NCBI RefSeq assembly: GCF_002211365.1
Contig: NZ_LOKZ01000001.1
Span: 992,001-1,056,000 of the forward strand
Direction of reading: 5' to 3'
From: Rhizobium sp. R711
GTDB lineage: Bacteria > Pseudomonadota > Alphaproteobacteria > Rhizobiales > Rhizobiaceae
DNA: 64,000 nt
The stretch's first letter is position 1. Each line of letters begins with the position of its first letter. This document shows positions 17,231-26,485 of this stretch, one piece after another. Made by a program: the position numbers and the translations under genes. The notes under the pieces are model-generated. The model saw only the letters and a list, made by a program, of their open reading frames with translations. It was not told the DNA's origin and did no database searches.

Positions 17231-18037
17231 CTAATCCTTGCGGAACACCACGCTGGCGCCCCAGCCGGTGATCAGCGCCAGGAAGACAGAGAGCAGGCCG
17301 TAGGCGATCGGCTGCGCGTGCGCCGCGTCGGTAATCATTTGCTCGATCCCGGTCTTGATAACGCGCAGCGGAACCGACTTCTCAGTGACGAAGCTACCAC
17401 TCTTGAAGAGATAGGCGCGTACGGTGTGCACCCCGTTCGGAATGTTTGCCGGTAGTCGCAGACTTGCCTTGAAGAGGCTGGAACTGACGAAACGCACACC
17501 GCTCGGGTCGCGATCGTAGAGCCCCCCGTTTTCCTGCAGCCGGCGAAAGGCCTGCCGAAACTCGCCGAGATTGCTGGCATTGCCGACGAAGCCGACCGGT
17601 GTCAGCGGAATATGGTCGATTCCGATCCCCATATCCGTCAGGTCGAGCGGCGTGGTGATATCATCCAGCATGCGCGAACTCGACATCGAATAGGAGTGTG
17701 GCACAGCCTCGAAGGTCATCGAGCGCGTATTGACCCAAATGCCGAACACGCGCTCCTTCCGGCGCACTGTCGCATTTTCCCGTGGCCCCTCAAGAACAAC
17801 GACCACATCATACTGGCCGATCGCCAAAAGCAGGCTGTCGGTGTTGGTCACGGCTCCAAAGATCGTCAGATCCGCGCCGCGGAAATCCGAGGTGATGGCG
17901 ATTTCGCTGGTGGATGTACCGATCTCAAGCCCTTCGGCGGTCGCTTGTGTAGCCTGGCCCGGGAGCAGCATCTGCGCGGTCGCGATACCAGGTAGCATCG
18001 TGGCGCAGAACAGCAGAGCGGCGAGGAAGCGGCGCAT
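17231..18037 (-). CDS. TIGR02186 family exported/membrane protein
   Basis: A 268-residue protein with an N-terminal signal (MRRFLAALLFCATMLPGIATA), a large extracytoplasmic domain and a C-terminal membrane helix (PIAYGLLSVFLALITGWGASVVF). It matches TIGR02186, known almost only as the partner of alphaproteobacterial TauE/SafE-type exporters. Its ATG overlaps the stop of the exporter gene by one base (TGATG), so the two are translationally coupled and likely form one transport unit for sulfite or an organosulfonate. Confidence 0.9.
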   Translation of the reverse strand: MRRFLAALLFCATMLPGIATAQMLLPGQATQATAEGLEIGTSTSEIAITSDFRGADLTIFGAVTNTDSLLLAIGQYDVVVVLEGPRENATVRRKERVFGIWVNTRSMTFEAVPHSYSMSSSRMLDDITTPLDLTDMGIGIDHIPLTPVGFVGNASNLGEFRQAFRRLQENGGLYDRDPSGVRFVSSSLFKASLRLPANIPNGVHTVRAYLFKSGSFVTEKSVPLRVIKTGIEQMITDAAHAQPIAYGLLSVFLALITGWGASVVFRKD

Positions 18038-18957
18038 CAATTAGCTCCCATGACCACGGAATAGACATCCGCCGGCGTTACGACGAGCGCAATGGCAAGG
18101 CGAAGGCCAACGGCGAGTACGAGAAGCCCGAGCAGCGCACGCAGTTGCTCGCCGCGCAGCTTCTGTCCCACACGCACGCCATATTGTGCGCCGACCACGC
18201 CGGCAATCATCAGGATGAACGCGAGCACGATATCGACCGAGAAGTTGGTGGCGGCTTGTACGACCGTTGTATAGGCGGTCACGAAGATGATCTGGAACAG
18301 CGATGTACCAACAACCACGTTCGTCGGGATGCGCAGGAGATAGATCATCGCCGGCACCATGATGAAGCCGCCGCCGACGCCCATGACCGACGTCAGGATG
18401 CCGATGCCGAAGCCAAGGGCAACGACAGGGATCACGCTCAGGAAGATCTTCGACTTCTTGAACCGCATCTTGAGCGGTAGCTTGTGCACCCAATGATGAT
18501 GGCCGGGGCGTCGTGGTGTCGGCGGCACGTTCTTCGCCGCTCGGCGCATGGCATTGATGCTTTCGAGCAGCATGAGCCCGCCAACCATGCCGAGAAAGAT
18601 GACGTATAGCAGCGAGATGATAAGATCGAGCTGGCCGATTTGCCTGAGCAGCGAGAAGATCCAGATGCCGACCGTCGCGCCGGTCAGACCGCCGATGAGC
18701 AGCACGGTTCCGAGTTTCACGTCGAGCGTTCCGCGCCGGAAATGCGTGATGGCACCCGATATGGAGGAGGCGACAACCTGGTTGGCGCCGGTGGCGACGG
18801 CGACGACCGGTGGGATGTTGTAGAAGATCAGCAGCGGCGTGATCAGGAAGCCGCCGCCGACACCGAACATTCCGGAGAGAAAGCCGACGGCTGCCCCCAT
18901 GCCGAGAATGATGAAGATGTTCACCGACAATTCTGCGATAGGCAGATAGATTGTCAC
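18037..18957 (-). CDS. TauE/SafE (TSUP) family sulfite exporter
   Basis: A 306-residue inner-membrane transporter with about eight helices and the two-fold TSUP repeat: GAAVGFLSGMFGVGGGFLIT in the first half and GILTSVMGVGGGFIMVPAMI in the second. A cytoplasmic basic/His-rich loop (RRPGHHHWVHK) lies between the halves. The family exports sulfite or sulfonates. The downstream TIGR02186 gene overlaps by one base. The substrate here is inferred from family only. Confidence 0.93.
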   Translation of the reverse strand: MTIYLPIAELSVNIFIILGMGAAVGFLSGMFGVGGGFLITPLLIFYNIPPVVAVATGANQVVASSISGAITHFRRGTLDVKLGTVLLIGGLTGATVGIWIFSLLRQIGQLDLIISLLYVIFLGMVGGLMLLESINAMRRAAKNVPPTPRRPGHHHWVHKLPLKMRFKKSKIFLSVIPVVALGFGIGILTSVMGVGGGFIMVPAMIYLLRIPTNVVVGTSLFQIIFVTAYTTVVQAATNFSVDIVLAFILMIAGVVGAQYGVRVGQKLRGEQLRALLGLLVLAVGLRLAIALVVTPADVYSVVMGAN

Positions 18958-19214
18958 AGCAGACCCCGATCTATGAACTGCCCCCGCAGGCAGGCGTTCC
19001 TACATCCCGTTCGAATGGCGCATCATACGGTGAAATCGTTGCCAGAGGATTTCGATACGCGACGTGCAATCCGCTCGATAGTGTGATCACTCTCGAATAT
19101 TCAGGCTTTTTTTGGGTTTTATGACAGACCTTTAGAGAGGTGAGCCCGATCCATCGTTATGCTTGATCCGTTGCAGTTGAACGTGACGCACCTGCCAACT
19201 AGGGTCGACACGGC

Positions 19215-19826
19215 ATGATCCGGGGGATTCGCGTGAAGGCAGGATTGGTTCGTTGGTTGTTGGCTGCTTCGGTCTTGCAGCCGATCGCAGCAAGGGCGGA
19301 ATGGCAACCGGTTGAACAGGTGCAGACATATGCGGTGACCGGCAGTTCCGGTGCGGCGCTCTACGATTCCATCGGCGAGCACGGTCCCGAGCTTGGCGGC
19401 GGTCGCGCGGTGGCGCATACGACGTTTAAGCTGACTTGGACCAGAAAATACGAGCGCCGGGGAAACGCCTGCGTACTTGCCGTGGCGCGGCCGAAGCTGA
19501 TTATCACCTATACACTGCCGAAGCCCGCCACAAAGCTTCCCACGGCCACGCAGGCAAGCTGGGCGACTTTCATTGCCGGAATTGAAACGCATGAGCGGGT
19601 GCACGGCGACTATATCAAGGAAATGGTCAGGGACATCGAGGCGATGAGCATCGGTTTTTCCGCCGACGATGACCCTGACTGCAGCAAGATCCGGGTCGAA
19701 CTCACGAAGCGGCTTGGCGAACTTTCCGCGCGACAGCGACAGCAGGGGCGCGATTTCGACAAGCTGGAGATGAGCGAGGGTGGCAATATCCGCCGTCTCG
19801 TCCTGCAGCTGGTGAACGGCCCCTGA
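19215..19826 (+). CDS. DUF922 family putative zinc protease
   Basis: A 203-residue exported protein. The signal peptide (LVRWLLAASVLQPIAARA) is followed by a DUF922 domain with GIETHERVHGDYIKEM, whose HERVH is the expected HExxH zinc motif. Two Cys residues (NACVLA, DPDCSK) may pair in the periplasm. The substrate is unknown. It is convergent with the TerC gene and ends in a short hairpin. Confidence 0.85.
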   Translation: MIRGIRVKAGLVRWLLAASVLQPIAARAEWQPVEQVQTYAVTGSSGAALYDSIGEHGPELGGGRAVAHTTFKLTWTRKYERRGNACVLAVARPKLIITYTLPKPATKLPTATQASWATFIAGIETHERVHGDYIKEMVRDIEAMSIGFSADDDPDCSKIRVELTKRLGELSARQRQQGRDFDKLEMSEGGNIRRLVLQLVNGP

Positions 19827-19834
19827 GGGCCGTT
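19815..19834. terminator. Short hairpin at the DUF922/TerC gene ends
   Basis: 8-bp inverted repeat (AACGGCCC / GGGCCGTT) with a 4-base loop. It spans the DUF922 stop codon and lies 16 bp from the convergent TerC stop. It has no U-tract, so this is a weak call. Confidence 0.4.
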
Positions 19835-19849
19835 CGAACCTAGGCCGGA

Positions 19850-20485
19850 TTAGCCCAAGGCGGCAGCAGCGACCGGAGCCAGGTGCGGCCAGACTTCCAG
19901 GGTGCCGCGATAGATCATGTTCAGCGCCACATAGATGATGATGGCCAGACCAAGATAAGCGATCCAGTGGTAGCGGTTGAGCAGGCGTGCGATGAAGTTC
20001 GCCGCGATCCCCATCATGGCGATCGACAGGATCAGGCCGATGACAAGGATCGTCGGGTGCTCGCGGGCGGCCCCTGCGACGGCAAGCACGTTGTCGAGCG
20101 ACATCGACACGTCGGCGATGACGATCTGGCTGGCTGCCTGGAAGAAGGTCTTCTTCGGTGCCGCCGCGCCGCCCTCGGCACCATCTGCTTCGCCGCTGCT
20201 GCCGTTGCGCAGATCGCGCCACATCTTCCAGCAGACCCAGAGCAGGAGAATACCACCGGCCAGCAGCAGGCCGATGATCTCGAGAAGCTGGACGGTGACG
20301 CTGGCAAGCGCGATGCGCAGCACGGTGGCAGCAAGAATACCGACGAGAATCGCCTTCTTGCGCTGGTCGGCCGGCAGCCCGGCTGCGGCAAGGCCGATGA
20401 CTACGGCGTTGTCGCCGGCGAGCACGAGGTCGATGAGAACGACCTGCAGAAGTGCCAGCAAGCCGGCCGAAGTGAAGATTTCCAT
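19850..20485 (-). CDS. TerC family membrane protein (YjbE-like)
   Basis: A 211-residue integral membrane protein with about seven helices. The acidic motifs of the TerC fold are present: VVLIDLVLAGDNAVVIGLA in the first half and QIVIADVSMSLDNVLAVAG in the second. TerC proteins are linked to tellurite resistance and manganese or other metal export. A Gly/Ala-rich loop (about 100-115) joins the halves. The start at 20485 is the conserved MEIFTS; the upstream extension is not conserved-looking. It is divergent from the ABC-F gene across a 280-bp leader. Confidence 0.92.
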   Translation of the reverse strand: MEIFTSAGLLALLQVVLIDLVLAGDNAVVIGLAAAGLPADQRKKAILVGILAATVLRIALASVTVQLLEIIGLLLAGGILLLWVCWKMWRDLRNGSSGEADGAEGGAAAPKKTFFQAASQIVIADVSMSLDNVLAVAGAAREHPTILVIGLILSIAMMGIAANFIARLLNRYHWIAYLGLAIIIYVALNMIYRGTLEVWPHLAPVAAAALG

Positions 20486-20512
20486 GATGTGACAATCCCT
20501 GACATATGCAAA

Positions 20513-20526
20513 ACGCCCCCCGGCGT
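20513..20526 (-). terminator. Terminator-like hairpin in the terC leader
   Basis: On the terC strand a 5-bp stem (ACGCC / GGCGT) with a GGGG loop is followed by TTT, about 30 nt before the terC start. It could be an attenuator; terC-type genes in other bacteria can carry manganese riboswitches, but I cannot see that riboswitch's conserved core here. Confidence 0.3.
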
Positions 20527-20765
20527 GCTGACAACGCATAAATGATCGCTGATCGGCTGATCAAGTGGCGTGGGCGCATTGCGGAAAAGTTCTGCCGGCC
20601 GTTGCAGTTCCGTCCAGCCGACAAACGCCCTTCATTTTCCTGACTTAAGCTTCTTTGCACGGGCCGGGATTGGCCATGACGCGGCGAACGTGCTAGCGAG
20701 AGCCGCAAAACGCCCCGGCCCGCATGGTCGAGGGGCATAGCAACGCTTTCGGACTCCACGCAGAC

Positions 20766-22388
20766 ATGATTCGCATCGAGAATATCAGCAAGCAAAACAG
20801 CCACCGGATCCTCTTTATCGAGGCCTCCGCAGCCCTCAACAAAGGCGAGAAGATTGGTCTCGTCGGCCCGAACGGCGCCGGCAAGACGACGCTCTTTCGC
20901 ATGATCACGGGGCAGGAGCAGCCCGACGAAGGCCAAGTCGCCGCCGAAAAGGGTGTGACGATCGGCTATTTCAATCAGGATGTCGGCGAGATGGAGGGCC
21001 GCAGCGCCGTGGCCGAGGTCATGGAAGGCGCCGGCCCCGTCAGCGTCGTCGCAGCGGAGCTGCGTGAGCTCGAAGCGGAAATGATCGACCCCGACAAGCT
21101 CGACAAGATGGACCGGATCATCGAGCGCTACGGCGAAGTCCAGGCGCGCTACGAGGAGCTAGACGGCTATGCGCTCGAGGGCCGTGCGCGCGAAGTTTTG
21201 GCCGGCCTGAGCTTCACGCAGGAAATGATGGATGGCGATGTCGGTGCGCTGTCGGGCGGCTGGAAGATGCGCGTGGCACTCGCGCGCATTCTGCTGATGC
21301 GCCCTGATGTCATGCTGCTCGACGAACCGAGCAACCACTTGGACCTCGAGAGCCTGATCTGGCTGGAAGATTTCCTGAAGACCTACGACGGCGCGTTGCT
21401 GATGACCTCGCACGACCGCGAGTTCATGAACCGCATCGTCGGCAAGATCATCGAGATCGACGCCGGCTCGCTGAACAGCTACTCCGGCGATTACGGGTTC
21501 TACGAGCAGCAGCGGGCGCAGAACGAGAAGCAGCAGCAGGCGCAGTTCGAGCGCCAGCAGGCGATGCTTGCCAAGGAAATCAAGTTCATCGAGCGCTTCA
21601 AGGCGCGCGCCTCGCACGCCTCGCAGGTGCAGAGCCGCGTGAAAAAACTTGAGAAAATCGACCGGGTCGAGCCGCCGAAGCGCCGCCAAACCGTCGCCTT
21701 CGACTTCCTGCCGGCACCACGCTCCGGCGAAGACGTGATCAACCTCAAGAATGTTCACAAGAAGTACGGCAGCCGGACCATCTACGAAGGTCTGGACTTC
21801 ATGGTCCGCCGCAAGGAACGCTGGTGCATCATGGGCATCAACGGCGCCGGCAAGTCGACCCTGCTGAAGCTGGTGGCTGGCTCCACCGAACCGGATCAGG
21901 GCAGCGTCGCTCTCGGCGCCAGCGTCAAGATGGGCTATTTCGCGCAGCATGCGATGGATCTGCTCGACGGCGAGCGGACGGTGCTGGAATGGCTGGAAGA
22001 TTCCTTCCCGCAGGCGGGGCAGGCCCCGCTGCGCGCACTTGCCGGATGCTTCGGCTTCTCCGGCGACGACGTCGAAAAGAAGTGCCGCGTGTTGTCGGGT
22101 GGCGAAAAAGCGCGGCTGGTCATGGCCAAGATGCTCTTCGATCCGCCGAACTTGCTCGTCCTCGACGAGCCGACCAACCATCTGGATCTCGATACCAAGG
22201 AAATGCTGATCAAGGCGCTGTCGCAATATGAGGGCACGATGCTGTTCGTCTCGCACGACCGGCATTTCCTCGCGGCGCTCTCCAACCGCGTGCTGGAGCT
22301 GACCCCTGACGGCATCCATCAGTATGGCGGTGGCTATACGGAATACGTCGAGCGCACCGGTTACGAGGCACCCGGCCTGCAGGGCTGA
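20766..22388 (+). CDS. ABC-F family ATP-binding protein
   Basis: A 540-residue cytoplasmic protein with two ABC ATPase domains and no membrane part. Domain 1 has Walker A GPNGAGKTT (34-42), signature LSGGWKMR and Walker B VMLLDEPSNHLD. Domain 2 has GINGAGKST, LSGGEKAR and LLVLDEPTNHLD. They are joined by a charged coiled-coil linker (YEQQRAQNEKQQQAQFERQQ) typical of ABC-F translation factors of the Uup/EttA group that bind ribosomes. The start at 20766 (MIRIENISK) is the conserved one. Confidence 0.95.
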   Translation: MIRIENISKQNSHRILFIEASAALNKGEKIGLVGPNGAGKTTLFRMITGQEQPDEGQVAAEKGVTIGYFNQDVGEMEGRSAVAEVMEGAGPVSVVAAELRELEAEMIDPDKLDKMDRIIERYGEVQARYEELDGYALEGRAREVLAGLSFTQEMMDGDVGALSGGWKMRVALARILLMRPDVMLLDEPSNHLDLESLIWLEDFLKTYDGALLMTSHDREFMNRIVGKIIEIDAGSLNSYSGDYGFYEQQRAQNEKQQQAQFERQQAMLAKEIKFIERFKARASHASQVQSRVKKLEKIDRVEPPKRRQTVAFDFLPAPRSGEDVINLKNVHKKYGSRTIYEGLDFMVRRKERWCIMGINGAGKSTLLKLVAGSTEPDQGSVALGASVKMGYFAQHAMDLLDGERTVLEWLEDSFPQAGQAPLRALAGCFGFSGDDVEKKCRVLSGGEKARLVMAKMLFDPPNLLVLDEPTNHLDLDTKEMLIKALSQYEGTMLFVSHDRHFLAALSNRVLELTPDGIHQYGGGYTEYVERTGYEAPGLQG

Positions 22389-22742
22389 GAAGAACGTCGC
22401 GACCGCCGGCCTGTGCGTTCGATACAAAGCAGATGCCTCGCCGGGATGCCGTCCTTTGAGGTCGGCCCGGCTATCCCTCGCCGCCTCGGCCAAGCGGCGC
22501 TCCAGATCACGGTATTCCGCCGTGAATGATCTGGCGCCGGTCCTCGTTGGCGCGTAAGGCGGGAATAGAGGTGATAGCCGGAATCGTGCTGTGCCGTCGC
22601 CAGCTTGCCCGGCATGCGCGGCCGCGGCAGCAGGCGGGGATGGCCGCCGCCTTTTGCGGGCCGATTTACCGTAACGTACTTCCGATTTGCGTTTCTCAGG
22701 CATTCACTCCCCAAAGCGCATCAGGATCGGAGGAATGCCATC
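22389..22742. other. Gap with no supported gene
   Basis: 354 bp between the ABC-F and DUF1254 genes. Open frames exist on both strands, including an arginine-rich minus-strand frame, but none has a ribosome site plus protein-like composition. The last 60 bp probably hold the promoter of the DUF1254 gene. I see no repeat or hairpin worth naming. Confidence 0.5.
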
Positions 22743-24152
22743 ATGAGGTTCATCGCTTTACTGTGCACATTGCTGCTCGCGGGCCCCGCGCTTTCTGCGG
22801 ACAAGGCGATGCGGCAGACATTTGACCAGGAAATAGAGCGCAAGGCGGTCCAGGCCGTCGTATGGGGAATACCGGCAGTCAACTACGATCTGATGCGGCA
22901 GGAAATGCTTGCCAAGACACCAGGGAAGGTCGGACAGGTCATCTACTGGGGGCGTCCGCTGGATTGGAGAAACCAGACGCTGACGCCCAATCCCGACGCC
23001 CTGTACTTCATGGTTTTCTTCAGCACGAAGGATGGCCCTGTCGTTCTCGATCTGCCACCGGCCGGGGAAAAGGCCTCCTTCAACGGCAACATCGTTACCG
23101 CATGGCAGTTGCCGCTCGAGGATGCCGGCCTGCTTGGATACGACAAGGGCAAGGGCGGCAAGTTCGTCGTCCTGCCTCCAGGCTACAAGGAAAAGCTGCC
23201 GGACGGGTTCATTCCACTGCAGTCCGAAGTCTACGGCGGCTACATGCTGTTTCGTTCGAACCTCGCAAGCCATGACGATGCCGATGTCCAGGCCTCCATC
23301 GACTACGGAAGGAAGCTTAGGGTCTATCCCCTGTCGACCGCAGGCAATCCGTCGGAGACCGTCTTCTCCGACGTCAAGGATACCGTGTTCGACTCCACGA
23401 TCAGATGGGACGAGAGCTTTTTCGACAATCTGAATCGTGTCATCCAGGAAGAACCCTGGATCGCCCGCGACCGCGTGATGATCGACCAGCTGAAGTCCCT
23501 CGGAATCGAGAAGGGCAAACCATTTGAGCCGGATCAGCACACGAAATCCTTGCTGACCAAGGGCATCAAGGAGGCCGAGACGCTGCTGGAGGCAAAATAC
23601 GATGCCGGCCTGCCGCCATTCTTTACCGAAAAGAGCCGATGGACTTTCCCGGCCTATCCGGATCTTATCACCGCCGCGCAATCCAACTTCGATGCGCCGG
23701 ACGCCTATCCGGTCGACCATCGCGGCGTCGCTTACAGCTACGCCTATATCGGCATCAAGAGGCTGGGGGCCGGCCAATTCTATTCGATCTCGATCCGCGA
23801 CAAGAACGGCGACGCCTTCGACGGCAGCGGGACCTATCACCTGAATATACCCGCCGATGTTCCCGTTCAGCAGTATTGGTCGGTGACGGCCTATGACCGG
23901 CAGACGCACGCGCTGATCAAGAATGTCGCGCGTGCAAGCCGCTCATCGCAGATTCCCGATCTAGTGAAGAACAGCGATGGTTCTGTCGATCTCTACTTTG
24001 GTCCCAAGGCCCCGAAGGGCAAGGACGCCAACTGGGTGCCGACCGATCCGAAGCGGTCGTTCGAACTGATGTTCCGCGCCTATGGTCCGACGAAGGAGTT
24101 CTTCGACAAGAAATGGATTCTACCCGATGTGGTCAAAATCACCACGCGCTAG
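22743..24152 (+). CDS. DUF1254/DUF1214 domain exported protein
   Basis: A 469-residue exported protein. The signal peptide is MRFIALLCTLLLAGPALSA. A DUF1254 domain follows (QAVVWGIPAVNYDLMRQEM; NPDALYFMVFFSTKDGPVVLDLPP). The C-terminal DUF1214 domain has YHLNIPADVPVQQYWSVTAYD and SVDLYFGPKAPKGKDANWVPT. The family is widespread and its function unsettled. The start at 22743 has GGAGGAATGCC upstream and begins the signal peptide. Confidence 0.92.
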   Translation: MRFIALLCTLLLAGPALSADKAMRQTFDQEIERKAVQAVVWGIPAVNYDLMRQEMLAKTPGKVGQVIYWGRPLDWRNQTLTPNPDALYFMVFFSTKDGPVVLDLPPAGEKASFNGNIVTAWQLPLEDAGLLGYDKGKGGKFVVLPPGYKEKLPDGFIPLQSEVYGGYMLFRSNLASHDDADVQASIDYGRKLRVYPLSTAGNPSETVFSDVKDTVFDSTIRWDESFFDNLNRVIQEEPWIARDRVMIDQLKSLGIEKGKPFEPDQHTKSLLTKGIKEAETLLEAKYDAGLPPFFTEKSRWTFPAYPDLITAAQSNFDAPDAYPVDHRGVAYSYAYIGIKRLGAGQFYSISIRDKNGDAFDGSGTYHLNIPADVPVQQYWSVTAYDRQTHALIKNVARASRSSQIPDLVKNSDGSVDLYFGPKAPKGKDANWVPTDPKRSFELMFRAYGPTKEFFDKKWILPDVVKITTR

Positions 24153-24222
24153 GTGGAGAAAGGTGGCTTGCCTCTTATGTCAAGGAAGGGAATAGCAAGC
24201 GAAGAGCGAAAGGACTCGCGCA

Positions 24223-24696
24223 ATGGCCAAGAACACGATCTGCCTGTGGTACGACAAGGACGCCGAGGCTGCAGCCCGGTTCTACGCCGAAACTTTTCCC
24301 GACAGCGCGGTGGGTGCCGTCATCCGTGCGCCCGGAGATTATCCCGACGGCAAGCAGGGAGATGTGCTGGTGGTCGAGTTCACCGTTGCCGGCATTCCCT
24401 GTATCGGCCTGAACGGAGGGCCTGTGTTCAAGCACAACGAAGCCTTCTCGTTTCAGATCGCCACCGACAACCAGGAGGAAACCGACCGCTATTGGAACGC
24501 AATCGTCGGCAACGGCGGCCAGGAAAGCGAGTGCGGCTGGTGCAAGGACAGATGGGGCCTGTCCTGGCAGATCACCCCACGGGTGCTGACCGAAGCGCTG
24601 GCGATCGGCGGTGACGAGGCAAAGCGCGCCTTCGATGCGATGATGACCATGAGGAAGATCGACGTCGCGGCGATCGAAGCGGCGCGGCGCGGCTAG
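24223..24696 (+). CDS. VOC family protein (PhnB/3-dmu-9_3-mt type)
   Basis: A 157-residue cytoplasmic protein of the vicinal-oxygen-chelate fold, PhnB branch. KNTICLWYDKDAEAAARFYAETFPDS is the typical start, and ECGWCKDRWGLSWQITPRVL is the family's C-terminal signature. The activity is unknown. A second member lies at 31.96 kb. It precedes the flavin monooxygenase gene by 45 bp on the same strand. Confidence 0.92.
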   Translation: MAKNTICLWYDKDAEAAARFYAETFPDSAVGAVIRAPGDYPDGKQGDVLVVEFTVAGIPCIGLNGGPVFKHNEAFSFQIATDNQEETDRYWNAIVGNGGQESECGWCKDRWGLSWQITPRVLTEALAIGGDEAKRAFDAMMTMRKIDVAAIEAARRG

Positions 24697-24741
24697 TCCA
24701 TAGTATAATTCGCGCAGACCTCTGGCAGCTGCGAGATCTCC

Positions 24742-25857
24742 ATGACGGATGCAGAGACGATCATCATCGGAGCCGGACCGGCGGGATTGGCCTGCGCCGC
24801 GGCGCTGCACGTACGGGGCCGCTCGTTTCTGGTGCTCGAGAAGGGCGATACGTTGGCAGCGTCCTGGCATCACCACTACGACCGCCTTCGTCTGCACACC
24901 CACAAGATGCACTCAGCGCTGCCGGGAATGCCGATGCCGCGACGGTTTCCAAGGTACCCGTCGCGGCTGCAGGTCATCGAGTATCTCGAAACCTACAGCT
25001 CGTCGAACGACATCGAGGTCAGATTTGGCGTGCTCGCGACGGCGATCCGAAAGCACAAGACGTGGACCGTGGAGAGTTCCGACGGAACATTCGAGGCAAG
25101 CAATATCATCATGGCGACCGGCCTCGCGAACGCGCCGATACGGCCGACCTGGGAAGGGCAGGGGCGGTTTGCCGGCAAGCTTCTGCACTCCTCGGAGTTC
25201 AGGAATGCTGGGGAGCTTGCGGCCGAGCGCGTCCTCGTTGTCGGTTTTGGCAACTCGGCCGGCGAGATCGCGCTTGAATGCGCCGAGGCCGGCTTCGATG
25301 TCGCGATGTCCGTGCGCGGCCCGGTCAATGTCGTGCCGCTCGAGCTGTTCGGACTGACGAGCGCCAGCATCGCCATCGCTGAGCAGTTCCTTCCCTATCG
25401 CCTGGTCGATGCTGTGAACGCGCTGATCCTCAGCCTGCGGTTCGGCGATCTCGGGAAATTTGGGCTGAAGCGGGCAAAAGACGGGCCACTGGCCGGTATC
25501 ATCGAACGGGGCCGCACGCCTCTGATCAATATCGGAACGATCGAGCGCATCCGGTCGGGGGATATCAAGGTGTTCCCCGCAATCTCGACGTCAGAGGAGT
25601 GGCGCGTGCATTTCGTCGACGGCCGATCCGCGATCTTCGACGCGATCGTCCTGGCGACCGGTTGCCGGCCCGGGCTCGAGGCGCTTCTGCCCGATTTCCC
25701 ACAGCGATTTGGCGACGCCGACGGCCCTGGCCGCGGCGTGCTGCAGCCGGCGAATGACGGCCTTTACTTTTGCGGCTTCACCGCCGTGCCGACCGGCCTG
25801 CTCCGGGAAATAGGCCGTGAGGCGGAGAAGATTGCCGCATCGATCGCCGGCAGATGA
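24742..25857 (+). CDS. Flavin-containing monooxygenase-like oxidoreductase
   Basis: A 371-residue flavoprotein. FAD motif TIIIGAGPAGLACAAALHVRG is at about 6-26 and the NADPH motif VLVVGFGNSAGEIALECAEAG at about 165. LGKFGL and IVLATGCRPGLEALLPDF are typical of class B flavin monooxygenases, YUCCA-like branch. It probably oxygenates a small amine, ketone or indole compound; the substrate is unknown. It may be co-transcribed with the preceding VOC gene. Confidence 0.9.
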   Translation: MTDAETIIIGAGPAGLACAAALHVRGRSFLVLEKGDTLAASWHHHYDRLRLHTHKMHSALPGMPMPRRFPRYPSRLQVIEYLETYSSSNDIEVRFGVLATAIRKHKTWTVESSDGTFEASNIIMATGLANAPIRPTWEGQGRFAGKLLHSSEFRNAGELAAERVLVVGFGNSAGEIALECAEAGFDVAMSVRGPVNVVPLELFGLTSASIAIAEQFLPYRLVDAVNALILSLRFGDLGKFGLKRAKDGPLAGIIERGRTPLINIGTIERIRSGDIKVFPAISTSEEWRVHFVDGRSAIFDAIVLATGCRPGLEALLPDFPQRFGDADGPGRGVLQPANDGLYFCGFTAVPTGLLREIGREAEKIAASIAGR

Positions 25858-25988
25858 GGCGTTGCACACCGCCCGTTCCGAGCGCCGACGTCGCGTTGCG
25901 GAGCCTGTGACGGTTGAACCAGCCCTTCAGGTGAGTGTCAGACGTGCTGCCTACACGAAGCGCGGGCTGCAACGGAAAGGCTGATTTG

Positions 25989-26417
25989 ATGAACAGGTAC
26001 GCATGGTACGCTCTCGCCGCATCTGCCGCGGTCGCAATTGCTTCGCCATCATGGGCGGCGACGACCGTGAAGGTCACCGAAGGTGGCGAGGGCGGAGGGC
26101 CGATGACGCTGACGCTGGACCAGACCACGATCAAGGCGGGCGAAACGATCTTCGCCGTTCACAACGACGCGATGACCGAGGAGCACGAGATGGTGCTCGT
26201 CAAGCTGAAATCTCCCGACCAGAAGATCCCGGTGATTGCTTCCAGACATCGGGTCGACGAAAAGCAGCTCAAGAGCATCGGCGAAGTCTCGGACCTTAAG
26301 CCGGGTGCAGACGGGCAGTTGAAAGCGAAACTCGCCCCCGGCGCCTATCTGCTGCTATGCAATATCAAAGGGCATTACGAAGCTGGCATGCAGGCCGGCC
26401 TGACGGTTACCAGATAG
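25989..26417 (+). CDS. Periplasmic cupredoxin-domain protein
   Basis: A 142-residue exported protein. The signal peptide is MNRYAWYALAASAAVAIASPSWAA. The mature part is a cupredoxin beta-barrel in which TEEHEMVLVKL supplies one His, and YLLLCNIKGHYEAGM supplies the Cys, His and Met that complete a type 1 copper site. It is likely an electron carrier or copper-binding protein. The start at 25989 begins the signal peptide. It ends before a strong bidirectional terminator. Confidence 0.9.
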   Translation: MNRYAWYALAASAAVAIASPSWAATTVKVTEGGEGGGPMTLTLDQTTIKAGETIFAVHNDAMTEEHEMVLVKLKSPDQKIPVIASRHRVDEKQLKSIGEVSDLKPGADGQLKAKLAPGAYLLLCNIKGHYEAGMQAGLTVTR

Positions 26418-26433
26418 CTGTCAGCGGAGACCG

Positions 26434-26463
26434 AAAGCCAGCCGAAAGCACCGGCTGGCTTTT
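26434..26463. terminator. Bidirectional Rho-independent terminator
   Basis: Perfect 11-bp stem (AAAGCCAGCCG / CGGCTGGCTTT) with a 7-base loop, flanked by A-rich and T-rich tails. It lies between the convergent cupredoxin and FadB-type genes. Confidence 0.85.
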
Positions 26464-26485
26464 GCTTGAGAGTGCCCGGGGCGGA

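Noticed and set aside
19119..20936. A 605-codon open frame on the minus strand
   Set aside because: Overlaps the clear DUF922 and TerC genes; no ribosome site, no domain, low-complexity Arg/Ser stretches.
21159..22703. A 514-codon minus-strand frame reaching into the 22.4-22.7 kb gap
   Set aside because: Mostly antisense to the ABC-F gene. The part in the gap (EYRDLERRLAEAARDSRADL) looks slightly protein-like but has no start signal there.
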